Positions 1 through 11,165 of a stretch of 64,000 nt of DNA are shown piece by piece. Made by a program: the position numbers and the translations under genes. The stretch is taken from NCBI RefSeq assembly GCF_001644645.1, contig NZ_CP011390.1, positions 1-64,000 on the forward strand, in the 5' to 3' direction. The notes under the pieces were generated by a model. That model saw only the letters and a list, made by a program, of their open reading frames with translations. It had not been told where the DNA came from and did no database searches. This stretch comes from Flavisolibacter tropicus (lineage in GTDB: Bacteria > Bacteroidota > Bacteroidia > Chitinophagales > Chitinophagaceae). Within the stretch, counting starts at the first letter, position 1; the number at the start of each line of letters is the position of its first letter.

Positions 1-3000
1 GGAAACCAAGAGCCTGTGTCAGGGCCAGTTGCCATACCAGTGGCATGGTCGCTCGCTGACGCAAGCGGGCACCTATAAGGATACCCTCCAAAACCAGGTG
101 GGTTGTGACTCCATCGTGACGTTGTGTTGACGGTGGCACCAGCGGTGAGCAGCTCGGAAACCAAGAGCCTGTGTCAGGGCCAGTTGCCATACCAGTGGCA
201 TGGTCGCTCGCTGACGCAAGCGGGCACCTATAAGGATACCCTCCAAAACCAGGTGGGTTGTGACTCCATCGTGACGTTGGTGTTGACGGTGGCACCAGCG
301 GTGAGCAGCTCGGAAACCAAGAGCCTGTGTCAGGGCCAGTTGCCATACCAGTGGCATGGTCGCTCGCTGACGCAAGCGGGCACCTATAAGGATACCCTCC
401 AAACCAGGTGGGTTGTGACTCCATCGGTGACGTTGGTGTTGACGGTGGCACAGCGGTGAGCAGCTCGGAAACCAAGAGCCTGTGTCAGGGCCAGTTGCCA
501 TACCAGTGGCATGGTCGCTCGCTGACGCAAGCGGGCACCTATAAGGATACCTCCAAAACCAGGTGGGTTGTGACTCCATCGTGACGTTGGTGTTGACGGT
601 GGCACCAGCGGTGAGCAGCTCGGAAACCAAGAGCCTGTGTCAGGGCCAGTTGCCATACCAGTGGCATGGTCGCTCGCTGACGCAAGCGGGCACCTATAAG
701 GATACCTCCAAAACCAGGTGGGTTGTGACTCCATCGTGACGTTGGTGTTGACGGTGGCACCAGCGGTGAGCAGCTCGGAAACCAAGAGCCTGTGTCAGGG
801 CCAGTTGCCATACCAGTGGCATGGTCGCTCGCTGACGCAAGCGGGCACCTATAAGGATACCCTCCAAAACCAGGTGGGTTGTGACTCCATCGTGACGTTG
901 GTGTTGACGGTGGCACCAGCGGTGAGCAGCTCGGAAACCAAGAGCCTGTGTCAGGGCCAGTTGCCATACCAGTGGCATGGTCGCTCGCTGACGCAAGCGG
1001 GCACCTATAAGGATACCCTCCAAAACCAGGTGGGTTGTGACTCCATCGTGACGTTGGTGTTGACGGTGGCACCAGCGGTGAGCAGCTCGGAAACCAGCCT
1101 GTGTCAGGGCCAGTTGCCATACCAGTGGCATGGTCGCTCGCTGACGCAAGCGGGCACCTATAAGGATACCCTCCAAAACCAGGTGGTTGTGACTCCATCG
1201 TGACGTTGGTGTTGACGGTGGCACCAGCGGTGAGCAGCTCGGAAACCAAGAGCCTGTGTCAGGGCCAGTTGCCATACCAGTGGCATGGTCGCTCGCTGAC
1301 GCAAGCGGGCACCTATAAGGATACCTCCAAAACCAGGTGGGTTGTGACTCCATCGTGACGTTGGTGTTGACGGTGGCACCAGCGGTGAGCAGCTCGGAAA
1401 CCAAGAGCCTGTGTCAGGGCCAGTTGCCATACCAGTGGCATGGTCGCTCGCTGACGCAGCGGGCACCTATAAGGATACCCTCCAAAACAGGTGGGTTGTG
1501 ACTCCATCGTGACGTTGGTGTTGACGGTGGCACCAGCGGTGAGCAGCTCGGAAACCAAGCCTGTGTCAGGGCCAGTTGCCATACCAGTGCATGGTCGCTC
1601 GCTGACGCAAGCGGGCACTATAAGGATACCCTCCAAAACCAGGTGGGTTGTGACTCCATCGTGACGTTGGTGTTGACGGTGGCACCAGCGGTGAGCAGCT
1701 CGGAAACCAAGAGCCTGTGTCAGGGCCAGTTGCCATACCAGTGGCATGGTCGCTCGCTGACGCAAGCGGGCACCTATAAGGATACCTCCAAAACCAGGTG
1801 GGTTGTGACTCCATCGTGACGTTGGTGTTGACGGTGGCACCAGCGGTGAGCAGCTCGGAAACCAAGAGCCTGTGTCAGGGCCAGTTGCCATACCAGTGGC
1901 ATGGTCGCTCGCTGACGCAAGCGGGCACCTATAAGGATACCTCCAAACCAGGTGGGTTGTGACTCCATCGTGACGTTGGTGTTGACGGTGGCACCAGCGG
2001 TGAGCAGCTCGGAACCAAGAGCCTGTGTCAGGGCCAGTTGCCATACCAGTGGCATGGTCGCTCGCTGACGCAAGCGGGCACTATAAGGATACCCTCAAAA
2101 CCAGGTGGGTTTGTGACTCCATCGTGACGTTGGTGTTGGACGGTGCACCAGCGGTGGCAGCTCGGAAACCAAGAGCCTGTGTCAGGGCCAGTTGCCATAC
2201 CAGTGGCATGTCGCTCGCTGACGCAAGCGGGCACCTATAAGGATACCCTCCAAAACCAGGTGGGTTGTGACTCCATCGTGACGTTGGTGTTGACGGTGGC
2301 ACCAGCGGTGAGCAGCTCGGAAACCAAGAGCCTGTGTCAGGGCCAGTTGCCATACCAGTGGCATGGTCGCTCGCTGACGCAAGCGGGCACCTATAAGATA
2401 CCCTCCAAAACCAGGTGGGTTGTGACTCCATCGTGACGTTGGTGTTGACGGTGGCACCAGCGGTGAGCAGCTCGAAACCAGAGCCTGTGTCAGGGCCATT
2501 GATCCGTGCATGGTCGCTCGCTGACCAAGCGGCACCTATAAGGATACCTCCAAAACCAGGGGGTGTGATCCCGTGACGTTGGTGTATGACGGTGCACCGC
2601 CGGGTGTTTACCAGCTCGGAAACGCAAAGAGCCCTGCTGTAGGGCCAGTGGCCAATACCAGTTGGCATGGTCGCTCGCTGACGCAGCGGGCACCTATAAG
2701 GATACCCTCCAAAACCAGGTGGGTTGTGACTCCATCGTGACGTTGGTGTTGACTGGGGTGGGCACAGCGGTGGGAGCAGGGCTCGGCAAACAACAACAGT
2801 GGGTGACTCCACTGACGGGTGACGTGGCACCAGCGTGAGCATCGAAACCAAGAGCTGTGTCAGGCAGTTGCCATACCAGTGGATGGTCGCTCGCTGACGC
2901 AAGCGGGCACCTATAAGGATACCCTCCAAACCAGGTGGGTTGTGACTCCATCGTGACGTTGGTGTTGACGGTGGCACCAGCGGTGAGCAGCTCGGAACCA

Positions 3001-6000
3001 AGAGCCTGTGTCAGGGCCAGTTGCCATACCAGTGGCATGGTCGCTCGCTGACGCAAGCGGGCACCTATAAGGATACCCTCCAAAACCAGGTGGGTTGTGA
3101 CTCCATCGTGACGTTGGTGTTGACGGTGGCACCAGCGGTGAGCAGCTCGGAAACCAAGAGCCTGTGTCAGGGCCAGTTGCCATACCAGTGGCATGGTCGC
3201 TCGCTGACGCAAGCGGGCACCTATAAGGATACCCCAAAACCAGGTGGGTTGTACTCAGTGATTGCCACAGTGGTGGCAGGTGGACTTCGGTGACGGCAAG
3301 GCTCGGAAACAAGAGCTGTGTCAGGCCATTGCCAACCAGTGGATGGTCGCTCGCTGACGAGGGGCACCTATAAGGATACCCTCCAAAACCAGGTGGGTTG
3401 TGACTCCATCGTGACGTTGGTGTTGACGGTGGCACCAGCGGTGAGCAGCTCGGAAACCAAGAGCCTGTGTCAGGGCCAGTTGCCATACCAGTGGCATGGT
3501 CGCTCGCTGACGCAAGCGGGCACCTATAAGGATACCCTCCAAAACCAGGTGGGTTGTGACTCCATCGTGACGTTGGTGTTGACGGTGGCACCAGCGGTGA
3601 GCAGCTCGGAAACCAAGAGCCTGTGTCAGGGCCAGTTGCCATACCAGTGGCATGGTCGCTCGCTGACGCAAGCGGGCACCTATAAGGATACCCTCCAAAA
3701 CCAGGTGGGTTGTGACTCCATCGTGACGTTGGTGTTGACGGTGGCACCAGCGGTGAGCAGCTCGGAAACCAAGAGCCTGTGTCAGGGCAGTTGCCATACC
3801 AGTGGCATGGTCGCTCGCTGACGCAAGCGGGCACCTATAAGGATACCCTCCAAAACCAGGTGGGTTGTGACTCCATCGTGACGTTGGTGTTGACGGTGGC
3901 ACCAGCGGTGAGCAGCTCGGAAACCAAGAGCCTGTGTCAGGGCCAGTTGCCATACCAGTGGCATGGTCGCTCGCTGACGCAAGCGGGCACCTATAAGGAT
4001 ACCCTCCAAAACCAGGTGGGTTGTGACTCCATCGTGACGTTGGTGTTGACGGTGGCACCAGCGGTGAGCAGCTCGGAAACCAAGAGCCTGTGTCAGGGCC
4101 AGTTGCCATACCAGTGGCATGGTCGCTCGCTGACGCAAGCGGGCACCTATAAGGATACCCTCCAAAACCAGGTGGGTTGTGACTCCATCGTGACGTTGGT
4201 GTTGACGGTGGCACCAGCGGTGAGCAGCTCGGAAACCAAGAGCCTGTGTCAGGGCCAGTTGCCATACCAGTGGCATGGTCGCTCGCTGACGCAAGCGGGC
4301 ACCTATAAGGATACCCTCCAAAACCAGGTGGGTTGTGACTCCATCGTGACGTTGGTGTTGACGGTGGCACCAGCGGTGAGCAGCTCGGAAACCAAGAGCC
4401 TGTGTCAGGGCCAGTTGCCATACCAGTGGCATGGTCGCTCGCTGACGCAAGCGGGCACCTATAAGGATACCCTCCAAAACCAGGTGGGTTGTGACTCCAT
4501 CGTGACGTTGGTGTTGACGGTGGCACCAGCGGTGAGCAGCTCGGAAACCAAGAGCCTGTGTCAGGGCCAGTTGCCATACCAGTGGCATGGTCGCTCGCTG
4601 ACGCAAGCGGGCACCTATAAGGATACCCTCCAAAACCAGGTGGGTTGTGACTCCATCGTGACGTTGGTGTTGACGGTGGCACCAGCGGTGAGCAGCTCGG
4701 AAACCAAGAGCCTGTGTCAGGGCCAGTTGCCATACCAGTGGCATGGTCGCTCGCTGACGCAAGCGGGCACCTATAAGGATACCCTCCAAAACCAGGTGGG
4801 TTGTGACTCCATCGTGACGTTGGTGTTGACGGTGGCACCAGCGGTGAGCAGCTCGGAAACCAAGAGCCTGTGTCAGGGCCAGTTGCCATACCAGTGGCAT
4901 GGTCGCTCGCTGACGCAAGCGGGCACCTATAAGGATACCCTCCAAAACCAGGTGGGTTGTGACTCCATCGTGACGTTGGTGTTGACGGTGGCACCAGCGG
5001 TGAGCAGCTCGGAAACCAAGAGCCTGTGTCAGGGCCAGTTGCCATACCAGTGGCATGGTCGCTCGCTGACGCAAGCGGGCACCTATAAGGATACCCTCCA
5101 AAACCAGGTGGGTTGTGACTCCATCGTGACGTTGGTGTTGACGGTGGCACCAGCGGTGAGCAGCTCGGAAACCAAGAGCCTGTGTCAGGGCCAGTTGCCA
5201 TACCAGTGGCATGGTCGCTCGCTGACGCAAGCGGGCACCTATAAGGATACCCTCCAAAACCAGGTGGGTTGTGACTCCATCGTGACGTTGGTGTTGACGG
5301 TGGCACCAGCGGTGAGCAGCTCGGAAACCAAGAGCCTGTGTCAGGGCCAGTTGCCATACCAGTGGCATGGTCGCTCGCTGACGCAAGCGGGCACCTATAA
5401 GGATACCCTCCAAAACCAGGTGGGTTGTGACTCCATCGTGACGTTGGTGTTGACGGTGGCACCAGCGGTGAGCAGCTCGGAAACCAAGAGCCTGTGTCAG
5501 GGCCAGTTGCCATACCAGTGGCATGGTCGCTCGCTGACGCAAGCGGGCACCTATAAGGATACCCTCCAAAACCAGGTGGGTTGTGACTCCATCGTGACGT
5601 TGGTGTTGACGGTGGCACCAGCGGTGAGCAGCTCGGAAACCAAGAGCCTGTGTCAGGGCCAGTTGCCATACCAGTGGCATGGTCGCTCGCTGACGCAAGC
5701 GGGCACCTATAAGGATACCCTCCAAAACCAGGTGGGTTGTGACTCCATCGTGACGTTGGTGTTGACGGTGGCACCAGCGGTGAGCAGCTCGGAAACCAAG
5801 AGCCTGTGTCAGGGCCAGTTGCCATACCAGTGGCATGGTCGCTCGCTGACGCAAGCGGGCACCTATAAGGATACCTCCAAAACCAGGTGGGTTGTGACTC
5901 CATCGTGACGTTGGTGTTGACGGTGGCACCAGCGGTGAGCAGCTCGGAAACCAAGAGCCTGTGTCAGGGCCAGTTGCCATACCAGTGGCATGGTCGCTCG

Positions 6001-6876
6001 CTGACGCAAGCGGGCACCTATAAGGATACCCTCCAAAACCAGGTGGTTGTGACTCCATCGTGACGTTGGTGTTGACGGTGGCACCAGCGGTGAGCAGCTC
6101 GGAAACCAAGAGCCTGTGTCAGGGCCAGTTGCCATACCAGTGGCATGGTCGCTCGCTGACGCAAGCGGGCACCTATAAGGATACCCTCCAAAACCAGGTG
6201 GGTTGTGACTCCATCGTGACGTTGGTGTTGACGGTGGCACCAGCGGTGAGCAGCTCGGAAACCAAGAGCCTGTGTCAGGGCCAGTTGCCATACCAGTGGC
6301 ATGGTCGCTCGCTGACGCAAGCGGGCACCTATAAGGATACCCTCCAAAACCAGGTGGGTTGTGACTCCATCGTGACGTTGGTGTTGACGGTGGCACCAGC
6401 GGTGAGCAGCTCGGAAACCAAGAGCCTGTGTCAGGGCCAGTTGCCATACCAGTGGCATGGTCGCTCGCTGACGCAAGCGGGCACCTATAAGGATACCCTC
6501 CAAAACCAGGTGGGTTGTGACTCCATCGTGACGTTGGTGTTGACGGTGGCACCAGCGGTGAGCAGCTCGGAAACCAAGAGCCTGTGTCAGGGCCAGTTGC
6601 CATACCAGTGGCATGGTCGCTCGCTGACGCAAGCGGGCACCTATAAGGATACCCTCCAAAACCAGGTGGGTTGTGACTCCATCGTGACGTTGGTGTTGAC
6701 GGTGGCACCAGCGGTGAGCAGCTCGGAAACCAAGAGCCTGTGTCAGGGCCAGTTGCCATACCAGTGGCATGGTCGCTCGCTGACGCAAGCGGGCACCTAT
6801 AAGGATACCCTCCAAAACCAGGTGGGTTGTGACTCCATCGTGACGTTGGTGTTGACGGTGGCACCAGCGGTGAGCA
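1..6876 (+). repeat. Tandem array of about 44 near-identical 156-bp units
   Basis: The unit is exactly 156 bp (52 codons) in the clean stretch 3790-5870; for example, the same word starts at 3901, 4057 and 4681. Copies are identical there. Between 1 and about 3790 most copies differ only by one- or two-base deletions, usually in short homopolymers (CCC to CC, GGG to GG, AAAA to AAA). Two patches, about 2470-2880 and 3235-3350, are heavily scrambled. By my count the unit has 92 G+C of 156 (59%), far above the AT-rich coding sequence that follows. The true copy number may differ from what is assembled. Confidence 0.95.
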
Positions 6877-8276
6877 GAGTTGAAAATATTTCCCTTTGTT
6901 CAAGAGCATATACGTTGCCCAATGGTACTATCGTTACAGTGAGTGGTACATATACATCTACTTTCACATCTAGCTTAGGTTGTGATAGTATCATAATTAC
7001 CAAACTAACTTTAAATGAACCTCCAATATTAAAGGTCAATGACCCTGTAGCTCTATGTGCAGGGAACTCAGTAAACTTAACTGACCCTGCTATCACACAG
7101 GGCTCTAGCAGCGGACTGCAGTTTTCATATTGGCTTGATGCAAATGCTACACAAGCAGTAAGCAATTCAACATCAGTTTCTGTTAGTGGTACTTATTATA
7201 TAAAAGCCACTTCAGAATTAGGTTGTGATACTATCGCGCCTGTTAAGGTTAGAATTAATGCTATAGAAATAAAAGTAACTGCGCAAAATGAAAGCTGCTT
7301 ATCCACCGGTTCAATTCTTGTAACTGCTACAAATGGTTCAGAACCATATGTATATAGTATTGATGGAATAAATTATCAGACAAATAACACATTTACTAAT
7401 GTTCCTAAAGGAACATATACGGTGTATGCTAAAGATGCAATTGGCTGTATAGGACAGACAACCGTAACGATTTCTCCATCTCCTAATGCAATAATTGAAG
7501 GAGGTCGTAGTATATGTTCTGCTTCTTCTCAAACGCTTACAGTTTCCTTTACCGGAAATGCACCGTGGACATTAATTTATTCAGATGGAGTAGCTACTCA
7601 TACAATCACTTCAATTACTTCATCTCCATATTCCTTTACTGTGAGTCCCACTTCTACAACCACTTACTCTCTGCTAAGTGTTTCGGATGTGAAATGCACA
7701 AATAATAATCTTAATAGTTCTACTACTGTAACGATAATGCCTTCTCAGTCTGGTATACGATATCCGGATGTAATAGCAGAAGAAAATGTTCCGAAACAGT
7801 TAGTTGCTAGAGATATGGGACCAGGTGCAACTTATAGATGGAATCCACCTACTGGTTTAAATTTTATCAATATTAAAAATCCAATTTTTAAATATGATAA
7901 TGAAGTTGAGTATACAATAGCAATTAATCCTAATTCTGGATGTCCTGTTGTTGATACTGTTTTGGTTAGACTTCAAAGTCTTAGTCCAACTGATATACAC
8001 TCAGATATATTCGTTCCAAAAGCATGGTCACCTAACAACGATAAACATAATGATCGCTTATTCCCTCTGACTGTTAAGATTAAAGAGTTGTATTATTTCA
8101 GAATATTTAATCGTTGGGGTCAACTGGTATTCGAAACAAATATTATTGGAAATGGTTGGGATGGCATTTTCAAAGGAAAGCCACAGGTTAGCGATGTGTA
8201 TACATGGACATTAGAGGCTGTTGGACAAGACGGAAAATATTATAAACGTAGTGGAAACTCTATTCTGCTAAGATAA
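1..8276 (+). CDS. Giant T9SS-exported repeat adhesin, 5' end outside window, frame interrupted
   Basis: This is the C-terminal part of a very large cell-surface protein, probably an SprB-like adhesin exported by the type IX secretion system. About 44 copies of a 52-residue unit run to about 6876; each has two cysteines (in SLCQGQLPYQWHG and GCDSIVTLVLTV) that could form a disulfide. A diverged copy follows at about 6877-7020 and keeps both cysteines. At about 7263-7485 lies an SprB-repeat-like domain (ESCLSTGSILVTATNG, then GTYTVYAKDAIGC). From about 8010 to the stop is a CHU_C/gliding-motility C-terminal domain (FVPKAWSPNNDKHNDRLFP, FNRWGQLVFE, GWDGIFKG), the type B sorting signal. The longest clean stretch is 6060-8276. 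Upstream, single-base deletions at about 3788, 5874 and 6045 shift the frame; restoring them joins everything from 3318 to the stop. More deletions lie before 3318. The N-terminus and signal peptide are beyond the left edge. The sprF-type gene 12 bp downstream supports the role. Confidence 0.85.
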
Positions 8277-8288
8277 AAAGGGTTAAAA

Positions 8289-9311
8289 ATGAAAAATGTA
8301 ATTTGTGCGGCAGTATTTACCTTTTCTCTGTTAACTATAACAGGTTCTTATGGTCAGGATCCAAGTTTTTCTCAGTTTTATTCTTCACCACTAAATATAA
8401 ATCCTGCACTTACTGGTAATATAAATGCAGACTGGAGGATAATTTCGAACTTTCGTACGCAATGGATAGGGCCTGCAAGCCCATATACTACAGGTACTAT
8501 ATCATATGATCGAAAAGTTCTGCAGAATAAAATTCCAAATGTTTATGAAGAGAAAAGCACTTTAGGAGTTGGTGCAATGTTAATGTATGATCATGCAATG
8601 GCTGGCATACAGAAAAGTACTTATGCATCAATGAACCTTGCTTATTCGCTTTTGCTTTCTGATAATAATAGCAAACAACGATTAGGTGCTGGGTTTGGTG
8701 CAATTTATGGTCGTAGATATATTGATTTTGATAGATTAAACTTTCAAGAACAATTTACAGGTAATGGTTTTGATACGAACCTTCCTACGGGGGAAGCTGC
8801 TTTGTCTAATATGAAACCTTATTTCTCTGTAAGTGCTGGAATTACTTATAGTATTAGAACTGAAAAGAGTAATTGGGATATTGGAGTAGCAGGCTTCCAC
8901 TTGAATAAGCCAAGACAAACATTCTTACAAGACGAGCTTCAAAACCTTCCGGTTAGAAAAGTAATACATACTAATTATGAAACATTATTAAATGAATCTG
9001 TTGTTTTAAATGCTAATGCTATTTATCAATATCAGTATGAAGCTCAGTATTATTCATTTGGGGCGGCTTTAGGATATTATGTTGGCGCTTCTGATCAAAC
9101 CATTTTAAATGCAGGATTATGGTATTGGTCTGAAAATGCAATTGTTCCTTATGTTGGGCTTACCTATAAAGACTTACAGTTTGGGCTGACTTATGATTGG
9201 ACTATTTCAAAGTTGAGACATGCTAGCCCTAAGCCAAAAACATTTGAATTATCGATTATTTTAAGGGGGGTCACAAATCCCACTGGTGTAATTCCTTGCC
9301 CTTGGAAGTAG
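8289..9311 (+). CDS. PorP/SprF family type IX secretion membrane protein
   Basis: Outer-membrane protein of the PorP/SprF family (340 aa), which in gliding Bacteroidota partners a specific T9SS-exported adhesin; SprF is needed for SprB export. It begins with a signal peptide ending SYGQ (about residues 1-23), then the family's typical DPSFSQFYSSPLNINPALTG and NFRTQW segments, followed by alternating beta-strand sequence. The start ATG lies 12 bp after the adhesin stop, so the two genes are almost certainly co-transcribed, as is usual for sprB/sprF-like pairs. Unlike the repeat array next to it, the gene is AT-rich like the unique end of the adhesin. The family call is firm; the assignment as the dedicated partner of this adhesin is inferred from adjacency. 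Confidence 0.9.
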   Translation: MKNVICAAVFTFSLLTITGSYGQDPSFSQFYSSPLNINPALTGNINADWRIISNFRTQWIGPASPYTTGTISYDRKVLQNKIPNVYEEKSTLGVGAMLMYDHAMAGIQKSTYASMNLAYSLLLSDNNSKQRLGAGFGAIYGRRYIDFDRLNFQEQFTGNGFDTNLPTGEAALSNMKPYFSVSAGITYSIRTEKSNWDIGVAGFHLNKPRQTFLQDELQNLPVRKVIHTNYETLLNESVVLNANAIYQYQYEAQYYSFGAALGYYVGASDQTILNAGLWYWSENAIVPYVGLTYKDLQFGLTYDWTISKLRHASPKPKTFELSIILRGVTNPTGVIPCPWK

Positions 9312-9557
9312 ATTCCTCTTCTCAACTGCGTCTTCTTTGCGTGGCATTTATGTGGTTTCGGGAGTTAGCGTTGCCTGAAATATGGGTTCAGTCAATAGGA
9401 ACTTTTGTCTGCTTATTATGATCAGCTAATCCATACAACAAGGTTGGAGGGGAGAGTCGAAAAGAATAACAGCAAGTTAGATAAAAAAGCAAGTAAATGT
9501 GTCCGCCTTTGTGACTTCTTCATTGAAATACTATTCGAAAGGAGAGGGCTAAAAACG
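9312..9557. other. Intergenic stretch, nothing recognised
   Basis: About 245 bp between the sprF-like gene and the tRNA terminator. I find no convincing reading frame, repeat or RNA structure. No terminator is seen directly after the sprF-like stop; the hairpin at 9558-9586 may serve both sides. Confidence 0.5.
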
Positions 9558-9586
9558 AAGAAAGTCGCTCTGTAAGCGACTTTCTT
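9558..9586. terminator. Hairpin terminator after tRNA-Leu
   Basis: Perfect 9-bp core stem (9561-9569 with 9575-9583, loop CTGTA) extended by further A-T and G-C pairs to about 12 bp, with a run of T on the plus side and, on the minus strand, CGTTTTT after the stem. It lies directly 3' of the minus-strand tRNA and can also serve plus-strand transcripts arriving from the sprF-like gene. Confidence 0.75.
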
Positions 9587-9590
9587 TTTG

Positions 9591-9674
9591 TGCCCAGGAC
9601 TGGAATCGAACCAGCACACCCGTGAAGGCGGCAGATTTTGAGTCTGCTGCGTCTACCAATTCCGCCACCTGGGC
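9591..9674 (-). tRNA. tRNA-Leu, anticodon CAA
   Basis: Read on the minus strand it starts GCCCAGGTGGCGGAATTGG and ends CCTGGGCA. The 7-bp acceptor stem pairs GCCCAGG with CCTGGGC, with A as discriminator. The anticodon stem GCAGA/TCTGC encloses the loop CTCAAAA, giving anticodon CAA (reads UUG). A long variable arm and the TTCGATTCC T-loop fit class II tRNA-Leu. The CCA end is not encoded. Length 84 nt. Confidence 0.96.
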
Positions 9675-9830
9675 ATTCCGTGAATTGGGAGCGCAATATT
9701 ACAACTTTTGATCAAACCACAGCAAATATTTTTTAGCTGGGAGACAAGATTATTTACAGCAACTCTTTTTAGGTAGTAATATGCTCTTGATTATCCGCCA
9801 CAAGGCATTCAATACTTTCATAATGCTTAC

Positions 9831-9947
9831 ATGCGTTTTATACTTGGTAAAGCTACGCCAGTATCCATTGGTGAGCGCCTATTTGCATCTGTCTTCAGAA
9901 TCTTAACATTTACTATTCCCCAAGGCCTTAATTTAGAGGACCATTAG
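9831..9947 (+). other. Possible small ORF or gene remnant
   Basis: A short frame open from 9783 to the TAG at 9945-9947 has a protein-like composition (YFHNAYMRFILGKATPVS, then RLFASVFRILTF). The only ATG in it, at 9831, would give 38 residues. It ends 15 bp before the next gene. I do not recognise the sequence. It could be a small membrane-associated peptide, the tail of a decayed gene, or chance. There is no promoter or clear start signal in front of it. Confidence 0.25.
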
Positions 9948-9962
9948 AAGAGCTCATTCACT

Positions 9963-11165
9963 ATGATTACGATTGGTCTAATTCGAGAAGGAAAAATACC
10001 TGCCGATAACAGGGTAGCCCTAACGCCTACACAATGTAAGTGGATCAAAAAACGGCACCCAAATGTTGATGTCGTTGTACAACATTCTCCTGATCGCTGC
10101 TTTTCGGATGCAGAGTACAAAAGAGCCGGTATTGAATTAGTAGACGATATATCGCACTGCGATATACTCCTTGGTATTAAGGAAGTACCCCTTAAAAATC
10201 TTGTGCCAAATAAAACCTATCTGTTCTTTTCACATACTAAAAAGAAACAGCCACACAATCAAAAGCTATTGCAGGCTATTCTTGAAAAGAATATAACGCT
10301 CATTGACTACGAATGCCTGGAACATGAAGATGGTCAACGTATCATAGGCTTTGGCTTTTTTGCAGGTATTGTAGGTGCGCATAATGGCATGATGGCCTAT
10401 GGCAATCGTACTGGTGCTTATAACTTAGGCAGGGTACACCAGCATAAAACCTTTCGTAAACTGATGCATACCTATTTTGGCTTGCAGATCCCTAACGTAA
10501 AGATTGCTGTTACAGGTTCTGGAAGAGTAGCACAGGGTATTTCAGAGATCATGAACCTGATGCAAATACGGGAAGTGGAAAAAGAAGAATTCCTGGATCG
10601 CGAGTTTAGCTATCCTGTTTATGTGCATTTAAAAGGCAGTGATCTTTATTGCCATAAAGATGATGGTTCTTACAACCGTATGGATTTTCACCATAATCCA
10701 ACAACGTATAAAAGTCTTTTTCCAGCCTATACCCGCGCAACGGATATTTTAATGAATGGGGTGTACTGGGATAAAAATATTCCCCGCTTGTTTGAAAAAG
10801 AAGATGTGCATCATCCTGATTTTCGCATACAGGTGATTGCCGATGTAACAGATGATACCAACGGTTCGGTACCCATCAACCTGGGCGATCAAAGCATTGC
10901 AGATCCCGTATATGGCGTGGATAAGCAAACGTTTGAGAAAACAGCACCTTATGTACCCGGCTCTATAGATGTAATGGCCGTTGGTAACCTGCCCAATGAA
11001 CTGCCACGCGATGCCTCCCGCTACTTTGGTGAGCAGCTGCTGAAGTTTGTGCTGCCAGCGGTTTTAAGAGGGAACGACCCTGTAATAAAACATGCCACAA
11101 TAGTTAAGGATGGCGAACTGACATCAGAGTTTAGCTACCTGGAAGATTATGCGAAAGGACTATAA
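9963..11165 (+). CDS. NAD(P)-dependent oxidoreductase, saccharopine/alanine dehydrogenase family
   Basis: A 400-residue enzyme whose N-terminus (IGLIREGKIPADNRVALTP) matches the AlaDh/PNT N-terminal domain shared by alanine dehydrogenase, transhydrogenase and lysine-forming saccharopine dehydrogenase. A probable Rossmann dinucleotide-binding segment is IAVTGSGRVAQGISEIMNLM at about residues 180-199. A spacing like KTYLFFSHTKKKQPHNQKLL at about residues 84-103 recalls the saccharopine dehydrogenase (NAD+, L-lysine-forming) branch, so the enzyme probably interconverts an amino acid and a 2-oxo acid with NAD(P). The exact substrate cannot be read from the sequence. The ATG at 9963 gives a normal family N-terminus. 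It converges on trmN6 with a 6-bp overlap of the two 3' ends, so no terminator separates them. Confidence 0.75.
   Translation: MITIGLIREGKIPADNRVALTPTQCKWIKKRHPNVDVVVQHSPDRCFSDAEYKRAGIELVDDISHCDILLGIKEVPLKNLVPNKTYLFFSHTKKKQPHNQKLLQAILEKNITLIDYECLEHEDGQRIIGFGFFAGIVGAHNGMMAYGNRTGAYNLGRVHQHKTFRKLMHTYFGLQIPNVKIAVTGSGRVAQGISEIMNLMQIREVEKEEFLDREFSYPVYVHLKGSDLYCHKDDGSYNRMDFHHNPTTYKSLFPAYTRATDILMNGVYWDKNIPRLFEKEDVHHPDFRIQVIADVTDDTNGSVPINLGDQSIADPVYGVDKQTFEKTAPYVPGSIDVMAVGNLPNELPRDASRYFGEQLLKFVLPAVLRGNDPVIKHATIVKDGELTSEFSYLEDYAKGL

Noticed and set aside
1..6876. Array considered as a CRISPR or satellite
   Set aside because: Units abut without variable spacers and are translated as a continuous protein repeat; no cas genes are present.
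3321..6909. Very long minus-strand reading frames across the repeat array (up to about 877 codons)
   Set aside because: They exist only because the 156-bp unit is a multiple of three and happens to lack stops in those antisense frames. The plus-strand frame continues into a recognisable T9SS sorting domain.
9422..9619. Minus-strand open frame overlapping tRNA-Leu and its terminator
   Set aside because: It covers the tRNA 3' half and the hairpin; composition is not protein-like.
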